From: an uncultured Lachnospiraceae bacterium
GTDB lineage: Bacteria > Bacillota > Clostridia > Lachnospirales > Lachnospiraceae
Assembly (NCBI GenBank): GCA_910577735.1
Contig: CAJTOO010000046.1
Span: 1 to 14,058, forward strand
DNA length: 14,058 bases
Direction: 5' to 3'
Part shown: in pieces, positions 7,763-13,816 of the stretch
How the letters are laid out: every line of letters starts with the position of its first letter
Numbering within the stretch: position 1 is the first letter of the stretch
Translations under genes and position numbers: made by a program
The notes under the pieces: model-generated
What the model saw: only the letters and a program-made list of their open reading frames with translations
Told to the model about the DNA's origin: nothing
The model's database searches: none

Positions 7763-8398
7763 ATGTCTTATTTTGCCCCGGCCCTGATGCTCTTTCTACT
7801 CGCAGTCTCTCTGGATTCCATGACTGCCGGTTTCTCTTACGGCACCCAGAAAGTCCATATCAAGGCCTCTTCTTTTCTCCTCTTGGCCTGCATACCGGCA
7901 GTGTTCATCACGGCAGCCAACCGTCTCTCCCACCTGCTGTTCCTTTTTCTTCCGAAAGAAATGCTCCCCTTCCTTTCATTCTTTCTTCTGTTTCTTATAG
8001 GCTGCAGCAAACTGATAGAGAGCCTGATCCGCTATCTGGCAAAAAAACACCCCAGTCTCGCCAGAAACTGGGGCTGCCGTATCAAACAGCTGAACATTAT
8101 CTTCACAATCTATCTCTCTCCTGAGGATGCCAATCAGGAGGATCTTCATATTTTAAGTGCCAAAGAAGCTCTTCTCTTAAGTCTGGCCCTTTCTCTTGAC
8201 AGCATTCTGGTTGGCATGGCCTTTACCACCGGTTCCATCTCCTGGTTAACTTTCCTCCTTCTTGCAATGCTCTTTAATCTGCTTTTGTTCTCCATCGGCT
8301 ATGTCCTCGGCCGTCTGCTGTGCCGTGTGCTGCACATTGACCTCTCCTGGTTAAGCGGCTTCTTCCTTCTCCTGCTTGCACTGCATGCACTTGCCTGA
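7763..8398 (+). CDS. ytaF: YtaF-like sporulation membrane protein (MntP/YtaF family)
   Basis: A 211-residue polytopic protein with six predicted membrane segments (about 4-25, 36-56, 67-91, 136-157, 160-183, 195-211). It has the internal duplication typical of the MntP/YtaF superfamily: SLDSMTAGFSYG (16-27, Asp18) and SLDSILVGMAF (144-154, Asp146). A longer cytoplasmic loop between helices 3 and 4, ending in an acidic stretch and SAKEALLLSLALSLDS, is the YtaF-type layout rather than the short manganese exporter MntP. YtaF is linked to sporulation in Bacillus but its transport substrate, if any, is unclear. The ATG has AAGGTG eight bases upstream. Divergent from cotH by 228 bases, and its last 48 bases overlap the 3' end of the convergent Ca2+ ATPase gene. 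Confidence 0.85.
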   Translation: MSYFAPALMLFLLAVSLDSMTAGFSYGTQKVHIKASSFLLLACIPAVFITAANRLSHLLFLFLPKEMLPFLSFFLLFLIGCSKLIESLIRYLAKKHPSLARNWGCRIKQLNIIFTIYLSPEDANQEDLHILSAKEALLLSLALSLDSILVGMAFTTGSISWLTFLLLAMLFNLLLFSIGYVLGRLLCRVLHIDLSWLSGFFLLLLALHALA

Positions 8399-11080
8399 TT
8401 CAGGAAAAGCCTTCCCCACAGCCACCAGCAGCTCGTGTACAATAAGCGGCGTTGCAGACAGCGCAATCAGCTGCGTCCATTCCATCACACCAAGCCGCAC
8501 CGTACCAAACAGATTAATGAGCGGTGTAATCTCTGTTACAGCCATCTGCAGCAGAATTCCAACCACAAGTGCCAGCAGCATATAAGGATTGTTCCTGTGA
8601 TCCATCTTGAACACAGAACGGTTCACGTCCCTCATGCCGATGGCGTGAAATAGCTGACTAATCCCCAATACCGTGAAAGCATGGGTCTGCGCCTTGGCCA
8701 GTACTGTTGCTATTTTCAGCCCTTCCAATATATTATGTAAACTAATCGGCAGACCTTCCATCACAATCCTGTCATATGGAACTTTCAAAAAAGCTGCCAG
8801 ACTCACTCCGCCTATCACCAGCCCATAGCAGATCACGCACATCAGGCCGCCTTTGGCAAACAATGAATCTTCCCGTTTCCTGGGCGCTTCCTGCATCAGC
8901 CTCTCCGTCTCATTGTCATCTACCCCCAAGGCAAGCGCCGGCAGAGAATCTGTGATCAGATTAATCCATAGAATGAAGCTTGCCTTTAATGGCGCAGGCA
9001 GACCGGCCACTATCGTCACCAGCATGGTAATAATCTCTCCCAAATTGGAAGAGAGCAAAAAGAGCACAGATTTGCGTATGTTCTCATAAATGCCCCTGCC
9101 CTCTTTGATGGCCGTATGTATAGTGGCGAAATTGTCATCCATCAGCACAAAATCTGCCGCACCTCTGGCTACATCCGTACCATTTAACCCCATGGCTATG
9201 CCAATGTCCGCCGCCTGCAGGGAGGGGGCATCATTAACACCGTCACCGGTCATGGCCACCGTCTTATTCAGGGAGCGGTATCCTTCCACGATCCGCACCT
9301 TGTGCTCCGGTGTCACCCTGGCAAACACCTTAAGCTGAGGCAGCTTCTGTAAAAAAGTATGCTCCTTTAAATGGTCCAGTTCCCTGCCCGTAATACACTC
9401 ATCAGCCCGACTGGCAATCCCCAGTTCCCTTGCTATGGAAAAAGCGGTATCCGGATGATCTCCCGTTATCATCACGGTGGACACCCCTGCCCCCTTAAAA
9501 TCCCTTACTGCTGCTACCGCTTCGGGCCTGACCGGATCCTGCATACTGACCAACCCCAGGAAAATCATGTTCCTTTCTGCCATACGTCCATCCGGTTCCA
9601 TGGAAATTGCCAGCACACGCCTGCCTTCCGCCATCAGCTGCTTTTGTATCCGCAGAACCAAATTCCTTTCTGCCTGCGACAGCTCCACAACCCGGCCTCC
9701 CCTGTACATCCTGTCACAGCCTTCCAGGATCCGCTCTGCTGCCCCCTTCGAGTAAGCAATCTTGTCCGCTCCTGCCTTATGCAGTGTCGTCATCATCTTA
9801 CGCTCTGAATCAAACCCGGCCTCATCTATACGCGGGTATCGCTCCCTGACCTGTGCAGCCTCAACCCCACACTCCCTGGCCATATAAAGAAAAGCCATCT
9901 CCGTAGGATCTCCCAGGCCGCCTTCCTCGTTAATGACACCATCATTACACAGAACACTTCCCAATAAAAAATGTCTATGGCCAGGATCAGCTGCCTGATC
10001 ATCCAACACACCCCGAAAAATTCCCGGAATCTGTTCCCGCATACGCAATCTGCCATCCAGGCAGCACTCCATAACCGTCATCTTATTCTGAGTCAGGGTT
10101 CCCGTCTTGTCCGAGCAGACTACCTCCACAGCTCCCAACGTCTCCACCGATGAAAGTTTACGGACTATCGTTTTCGTCCGTACCATGCGGGATACACTAA
10201 GCGCCAGCACAATAGTCACAATGGCCGGCAGTCCCTCCGGCACTGCTGCCACTGCCAAAGATACCGATGTAAGCAGCATTTCTCCCACATCACGCTTCTG
10301 TAAGATTGCAACGACAAACAAAAACACGCAGATTCCCACTGCCAGGGCACTCAACACCCGGCCTAACTCTCCCAGCTTAATCTGTAAAGGTGTGAGCTTT
10401 TCCTTACTGCCATGCAGCATGTCCGCAATATGACCGATTCTGGTATCCATTCCCGTGGCCACCACCACACCTCTGCCCCTGCCTCTGGTCACATAAGTGG
10501 ACATATAGGCCATATTCATACAACTGTTATCTCCTGGTACCTCTACCACATGGTCTGCATCCTTTTCTACCGGCACAGACTCTCCTGTAAGGGTAGATTC
10601 CTCTACAAAAATCCCTATACTATCAACAAGTCTCAAATCAGCCGGAACCATATTCCCCGCTTCCAACATCACAATATCGCCTACTACCAAATCTTCTGCC
10701 GGTATTTTAATTCGCTCACCGCCACGCACAGCTACCGCCTGGGGTGATGAAATTTTCTTAAGAGCCTCTACTGCCCTTCCTGCTTTGCCTTCCTGAATGA
10801 TTCCGACAGCCGCATTTAAAACAACCACTGCTACGATGATGACCGCATCACCAAACTCATGTAACATCAAGGAAATTGCCATCGCCACTACCAGAATCAG
10901 GATCAGAGGGTCATTCAGCTGCTCCAGTATCATCTGCCAAACACTCTTCTTTTCCTGCTCCTTAAGTTTGTTCGGGCCATATTTGGCCTTACGTTCCATG
11001 GCTTCTCTGCGGCTGAGTCCGTTCTCCCTGTTCGTCCCCAGCCCTCGTATCGTCTCCGAAGCCGTTTTACTCTCATACAT
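8351..11080 (-). CDS. Calcium-transporting P-type (P2A, SERCA-like) ATPase
   Basis: Pumps Ca2+ across the cytoplasmic membrane using ATP. The ATG at 11080 has GGAGG eight bases upstream, better than the ATG two codons earlier or the longer open frame, giving 909 residues, the normal length. Landmarks in this numbering: actuator TGES (165-168), PEGLP in M4 (281-285), phosphorylated Asp324 in DKTGTLT, ATP-binding KGAAE (445-449), TGD (539-541), hinge GDGVNDAP (612-619), M5 SNLGE (Asn679, Glu682) and M6 NLITD (Asn707, Thr710, Asp711). The M4-M6 set matches the SERCA calcium-binding residues, so Ca2+ is more likely than Mg2+, Na+/K+ or Mn2+. About ten membrane helices are visible. The C-terminus ends in a hydrophilic KCMQCKQEKEEAA tail with a CxxC pair; that tail is encoded within the 48-base overlap with ytaF. 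The gene lies 212 bases downstream of greA without an evident promoter of its own. Confidence 0.94.
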   Translation of the reverse strand: MYESKTASETIRGLGTNRENGLSRREAMERKAKYGPNKLKEQEKKSVWQMILEQLNDPLILILVVAMAISLMLHEFGDAVIIVAVVVLNAAVGIIQEGKAGRAVEALKKISSPQAVAVRGGERIKIPAEDLVVGDIVMLEAGNMVPADLRLVDSIGIFVEESTLTGESVPVEKDADHVVEVPGDNSCMNMAYMSTYVTRGRGRGVVVATGMDTRIGHIADMLHGSKEKLTPLQIKLGELGRVLSALAVGICVFLFVVAILQKRDVGEMLLTSVSLAVAAVPEGLPAIVTIVLALSVSRMVRTKTIVRKLSSVETLGAVEVVCSDKTGTLTQNKMTVMECCLDGRLRMREQIPGIFRGVLDDQAADPGHRHFLLGSVLCNDGVINEEGGLGDPTEMAFLYMARECGVEAAQVRERYPRIDEAGFDSERKMMTTLHKAGADKIAYSKGAAERILEGCDRMYRGGRVVELSQAERNLVLRIQKQLMAEGRRVLAISMEPDGRMAERNMIFLGLVSMQDPVRPEAVAAVRDFKGAGVSTVMITGDHPDTAFSIARELGIASRADECITGRELDHLKEHTFLQKLPQLKVFARVTPEHKVRIVEGYRSLNKTVAMTGDGVNDAPSLQAADIGIAMGLNGTDVARGAADFVLMDDNFATIHTAIKEGRGIYENIRKSVLFLLSSNLGEIITMLVTIVAGLPAPLKASFILWINLITDSLPALALGVDDNETERLMQEAPRKREDSLFAKGGLMCVICYGLVIGGVSLAAFLKVPYDRIVMEGLPISLHNILEGLKIATVLAKAQTHAFTVLGISQLFHAIGMRDVNRSVFKMDHRNNPYMLLALVVGILLQMAVTEITPLINLFGTVRLGVMEWTQLIALSATPLIVHELLVAVGKAFPESGKCMQCKQEKEEAA

Positions 11081-11292
11081 GCACATACCCTCCTGCCTTT
11101 CCCTGAAACAAACCCGCCCGTCTACGCGCTGCAGGCTTGTCATTTCTTTGTAAGATATATGCTTGTGTAAAGTTTTATATTACAGCTTATGTAAACCATT
11201 CTATTTTCTTTTACAAAACATTTTATGAAACCATATGTAAACACCTGTGCGGCAAATACTTCTCCAAACTAAAATACAGAGCCTTTAGTCTC

Positions 11293-11796
11293 CTAAAAAC
11301 TCCGTATCTTATCGCTGCCGTCATCTACGGTATTCTCAATGGCTCTGATAACCACATAATAGCCATTGCCTGCGCTGATCTCCACAAAGACCCGGTCTCC
11401 TGCCTTATGGCCCAGAAGCGCCTTTCCCAACGGCGATTCCGTACTGATCAATCCTTCCAGAGAATTCCCCCGGACTGTTGTCACAAGTTTATATTTCTCC
11501 GTAATCCCATCCTCTTCAAAGAATACCTCTACCGTGTTGTTCATACCCACCTCGTCCTCTGCGGATTCATCTGATATCACCACGGCGGTCTTAATCATCT
11601 TCTCAAGATATCGGATGCGGCTCTCATTCTGATTTTTAAACTTCTTCGCAGCATAATACTCAAAATTTTCGCTTAAATCCCCCTGCGCCCGCGCCTCCTT
11701 CACATCTTCCAGCGCATTCTTACGCACCACCAGCTTACGATATTCGATTTCTTCTTCCATCTTCTGGATATCCTGCCTGGTCAGTTCATTATACAT
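11293..11796 (-). CDS. greA: GreA-family transcript cleavage factor
   Basis: Rescues backtracked RNA polymerase by stimulating cleavage of the nascent RNA 3' end. From the ATG at 11796, which has AGGGG seven bases upstream, the product is 167 residues, close to the 158 of E. coli GreA. An ATG 12 codons earlier lies inside the terminator hairpin and lacks a site. The N-terminal coiled coil (1-75) carries the tip motif GDLSENFEYYAAK (39-51), whose Asp40 and Glu43 correspond to the catalytic acidic pair. Residues about 85-157 form the FKBP-like domain, including STESPLGKALLGHKAGD (118-134). A short basic tail (DKIRSF) follows. It could be a second GreA paralogue of the genome. The preceding terminator-like hairpin suggests partial insulation from the small gene upstream. 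Confidence 0.93.
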   Translation of the reverse strand: MYNELTRQDIQKMEEEIEYRKLVVRKNALEDVKEARAQGDLSENFEYYAAKKFKNQNESRIRYLEKMIKTAVVISDESAEDEVGMNNTVEVFFEEDGITEKYKLVTTVRGNSLEGLISTESPLGKALLGHKAGDRVFVEISAGNGYYVVIRAIENTVDDGSDKIRSF

Positions 11797-11811
11797 CTTC
11801 TCACCCCTTCC

Positions 11812-11845
11812 CATAAACAAAGAATCCTGCAAAACGCAGGATTCT
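11812..11845 (-). terminator. Intrinsic terminator/attenuator between the HPr-like gene and greA
   Basis: A perfect 10-base-pair inverted repeat, AGAATCCTGC (11821-11830) and GCAGGATTCT (11836-11845), with a five-base loop. On the minus strand it is followed by TTGTTTAT, a short U-rich run. It lies 34 bases beyond the HPr-like gene's stop and about 24 before the greA ATG, so read-through would be needed for co-transcription. Confidence 0.7.
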
Positions 11846-11879
11846 CCAAATCAACTCTTCTTTCTCTTGTCAACCCAAT

Positions 11880-12116
11880 TTATTTTGCGTTCACCATATA
11901 ATCAAGCAGACGGTTTACATCTTCAGGCTCATGCGCAACGATTTCCATCTCCGGAATTACATTATCCGCAAAAAGTTTTGTGATTGCTACATATTTTGTC
12001 AACTGGGATTTCAGATTTAATCTGTCTCCTTCCTTAGTCACTAACTCTACTGTGCCTTTGCACTGATTTACCACCTCAAAAAACTTTTCTGTGTCGTCAA
12101 TATTCATTACTTTCAT
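11880..12116 (-). CDS. Small HPr-like protein without the phosphoacceptor histidine
   Basis: A 78-residue acidic protein starting at an ATG with AGGAGG eight bases upstream. The pattern of a short strand (MKVMNI), helix, EGDRLNLKSQL turn, and a terminal helix (EPEDVNRLLDYMV) recalls the HPr fold of the phosphotransferase system, and I recall similar short HPr-family proteins in Clostridia. There is no HPr active-site His near position 15 and no regulatory-serine helix motif, so it cannot be a normal phosphocarrier. A role in RNA or carbon regulation would be a guess. It has its own good promoter and is followed by a terminator-like hairpin, so it is probably expressed mainly on its own. Confidence 0.75.
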   Translation of the reverse strand: MKVMNIDDTEKFFEVVNQCKGTVELVTKEGDRLNLKSQLTKYVAITKLFADNVIPEMEIVAHEPEDVNRLLDYMVNAK

Positions 12117-12159
12117 CTTCTTTTCCTCCTTTTTCTCATCTCTTTTCTCTTCGCACTAA

Positions 12160-12188
12160 CATATAACACCTTTTACAGATTTTGTCAA
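12160..12188 (-). promoter_or_regulatory. Promoter of the small HPr-like gene
   Basis: On the minus strand a perfect -35 TTGACA (12183-12188) is followed, after 17 bases, by TATATG (12160-12165), four of six to the -10 consensus. The start near 12153 leaves about 37 bases before the ATG at 12116. Confidence 0.65.
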
Positions 12189-12275
12189 ATACTTTTTTTC
12201 ATTTTTTATAAAAAATTTATGGAAGATCCTTTCAAAATCCTTTTTTGATTTTTTTAAATATTTTGATTTTTTTTG

Positions 12276-12304
12276 TTGACAAAGTATAATCCATATAGTA
12301 TATT
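12276..12304 (+). promoter_or_regulatory. Strong sigma-A promoter of tRNA-Gly
   Basis: TTGACA (12276-12281) and TATATT (12299-12304) with an ideal 17-base spacer; the -10 is five of six. The upstream 80 bases (about 12190-12275) are dense A and T tracts, including a 16-bp palindrome at 12201-12216, and could act as an UP element. Transcription would begin near 12311, giving a leader of about 44 bases that RNase P would remove. Confidence 0.85.
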
Positions 12305-12354
12305 AATACTTGTCCGAGCGAGAAAGCAACTCAGAACGGCTCAGACAAAGATAT

Positions 12355-12427
12355 GCGCGAGTGGCTCAGTTGGTGGAGCACGACCTTGCCAAGGTCGGGG
12401 TCGCGGGTTCGAGTCCCGTCTCGCGCT
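12355..12427 (+). tRNA. tRNA-Gly (anticodon GCC)
   Basis: A 73-base cloverleaf. The acceptor stem GCGCGAG (12355-12361) pairs perfectly with CTCGCGC (12420-12426); the discriminator is T at 12427, as expected for bacterial tRNA-Gly, and CCA is not encoded. The D arm is GCTC...GAGC. The anticodon stem CGACC/GGTCG holds the loop TTGCCAA with anticodon GCC, reading GGC and GGT. A five-base variable loop and a T arm GCGGG-TTCGAGT-CCCGT complete it. Its 3' half is a plausible attachment site for the integrase-bearing element that follows. Confidence 0.97.
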
Positions 12428-12440
12428 CTTTGAAAAAGTA

Positions 12441-12476
12441 CGGAAACGTTGAAAATACAGCGTTTCCGCTATTTTT
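12441..12476 (+). terminator. Intrinsic terminator after tRNA-Gly
   Basis: An 11-base-pair stem, CGGAAACGTTG (12441-12451) with CAGCGTTTCCG (12458-12468), contains one T-G wobble and a six-base loop AAAATA. It is followed by CTATTTTT (12469-12476). It starts 14 bases after the tRNA and would end its transcript. Confidence 0.88.
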
Positions 12477-12479
12477 GTG

Positions 12480-12522
12480 TGTCTACAAATCGGTAGACAG
12501 TTGTAGACAGTACATTAGTACT
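12480..12522. repeat. Inverted and direct repeats between tRNA terminator and integrase stop
   Basis: TGTCTACAA (12480-12488) is exactly inverted as TTGTAGACA (12501-12509). A further copy of the half-site, GTAGACA, is at 12493-12499, so GGTAGACAGT and TGTAGACAGT (12492-12501, 12502-12511) form a tandem 10-bp direct repeat. A small palindrome AGTAC-ATTA-GTACT (12509-12522) overlaps the end. The position between attachment region and integrase suggests recombinase or excisionase binding, which is an inference. Confidence 0.75.
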
Positions 12523-12523
12523 A

Positions 12524-13714
12524 TTACAATGCCTTTGATATGAGGTCATAGGTTTCTTTTTCCGTCAATGGATTGTAGATATATTCTAGGGTTGTGGAAA
12601 GGTTGCTATGCCCTAACATTTCCCTGATACAATCCAGAGGTACACCGCTTGCATTCAGATTGCTTGCGTAAGTCTTGCGCATTTTATGGGTGCTTTTTGT
12701 GCGTACCCCCTGTCTCTCCGCAAATTTTTCCAATACATAAGCTATCTGTCTGGATGTAATGCGTTCCCCATCCCTCATAAAAATGTACTTCCCCTGTTTT
12801 GGTATCTTCTTTAAGATTGATACCGCTTTCGGGATAAGGATAACAAAGCGGTCACGGTTTGTTTTGGTATGTTCTACTACCTCATATTGGTTTGTTTCCT
12901 GATTCCTGACTTCTTCACGGACAATATGAAGATGTGAAAGGTCTTTACAGTCTTCCCATTTAAGGGCGGCTAACTCGCCCACACGCAGGCCGAGCAAAAA
13001 ATTGATTTTTACAGCCAGAAATGCAACATCCTCTGTCTCTGTATAAATTTTGTCAAGATACTGGTTCAGTTCCTTTAATTCCTCTGTATTGTAAGTCTCT
13101 GTCCTGCCCGTTTTCTTAACAATCTGTCTGTACTTGACGTATATCTCTACCTTATCCATAGGATTATCAATCAGATATCTTTTCCTTATACTATATGTAT
13201 ACATCCCATTGAGAATCGTCTTTATGTTGCACCACTCTTTTCTGGACAAGTTAAACTCCTTTACAATACGGTTGCACTCCTGTTCCAATATAAGTTCGTC
13301 AATCTTCTTGATTTTCATATCATGCAGAACAGACGGTTCAAAATATATGCGGTAGTGCTGTCTGTGCCTTTTAATGGTATTGGAACTGTTTGTAACAGTA
13401 GCCTTATACGCCAGCCATTCCTCATAAAGTCCGTAAAATGTTAAGTTGTCAATGTGCGTATTAGCGAAATATATTGGAATCAACTTACCCAATAATTCCT
13501 CTTTTGATTGTGCCTTGATATTTTTGCGCTTTCCTTTTTCGTCTTTATAGCAAGTCTGCCAACGTCCGTTTTCTGTAGCCGGTGGCGTAATCGCATACGG
13601 GTGCATTTTTAATATAGCATCTATCTTCTTTGACATAAGCGTATCAAGCACACTGTCTATATTTATTATACCAAATTTTACGGCATCCTGCAATATTTTA
13701 CTCGTTTTTTCCAT
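12524..13714 (-). CDS. int: Tyrosine recombinase / integrase
   Basis: A 396-residue site-specific recombinase. The N-terminal part (about 36-80, HPYAITPPATENGRWQT then GKRKNIKAQSKEELL) resembles the arm-binding domain of Tn916-like and phage integrases of Bacillota. Residues about 88-190 are the SAM-like core-binding domain. The catalytic domain shows Arg244 (LGLRVGEL), Lys284 (HTKTNRDR), His343-x-x-Arg346 (THKMRKTYAS), His369 (MLGHSN) and the nucleophile probably Tyr378 in TLEYIYN, so the full active-site set is present. The ATG at 13714 has no clear Shine-Dalgarno site. Met27 and Met37 are alternatives, also without good sites, and the upstream residues look like the family's N-terminal helix, so I keep the long form. 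It faces tRNA-Gly, ending 97 bases from it, and is divergent from the DUF4258-type gene. Confidence 0.95.
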   Translation of the reverse strand: MEKTSKILQDAVKFGIINIDSVLDTLMSKKIDAILKMHPYAITPPATENGRWQTCYKDEKGKRKNIKAQSKEELLGKLIPIYFANTHIDNLTFYGLYEEWLAYKATVTNSSNTIKRHRQHYRIYFEPSVLHDMKIKKIDELILEQECNRIVKEFNLSRKEWCNIKTILNGMYTYSIRKRYLIDNPMDKVEIYVKYRQIVKKTGRTETYNTEELKELNQYLDKIYTETEDVAFLAVKINFLLGLRVGELAALKWEDCKDLSHLHIVREEVRNQETNQYEVVEHTKTNRDRFVILIPKAVSILKKIPKQGKYIFMRDGERITSRQIAYVLEKFAERQGVRTKSTHKMRKTYASNLNASGVPLDCIREMLGHSNLSTTLEYIYNPLTEKETYDLISKAL

Positions 13715-13727
13715 ATTTTCAAATAGA

Positions 13728-13745
13728 ATAAACTGTACCGTTTAT
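13728..13745. repeat. Short inverted repeat in the integrase/DUF4258 divergent region
   Basis: ATAAAC (13728-13733) and GTTTAT (13740-13745) are exact inverted copies around a six-base centre TGTACC. It lies 14 bases upstream of the integrase start and before the divergent promoter, a typical operator location, but six base pairs is short and could be chance. Confidence 0.35.
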
Positions 13746-13762
13746 CCTGACTTTAATTTTCT

Positions 13763-13792
13763 TTTACTTTCCTATTTTAAGTGTGATATAAT
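13763..13792 (+). promoter_or_regulatory. Extended -10 promoter of the DUF4258-type gene
   Basis: TATAAT (13787-13792) is preceded by TG plus one base (13784-13786), an extended -10. TTTACT (13763-13768), four of six to the -35 consensus, lies 18 bases upstream. Transcription would start near 13799, leaving a leader of about 18 bases. Confidence 0.65.
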
Positions 13793-13816
13793 ATTTTATA
13801 GAAAGTAGGTGTGAAA

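Noticed and set aside
11868..11873. Perfect TTGACA on the minus strand just after the HPr-like gene
   Set aside because: No -10-like hexamer at 16-18 bases (TTTGGA or similar), so it was not called as a greA promoter.
12310..12543. Plus-strand open frame covering tRNA-Gly and its terminator
   Set aside because: It reads through a clear cloverleaf tRNA and an intrinsic terminator; coding is not credible.
13661..13689. TTGCAG-17-TATAAT promoter-like pair within the integrase N-terminal codons (minus strand)
   Set aside because: The -35 is weak, downstream starts have no ribosome site, and the upstream residues fit the integrase N-terminus; chance in AT-rich DNA is more likely.
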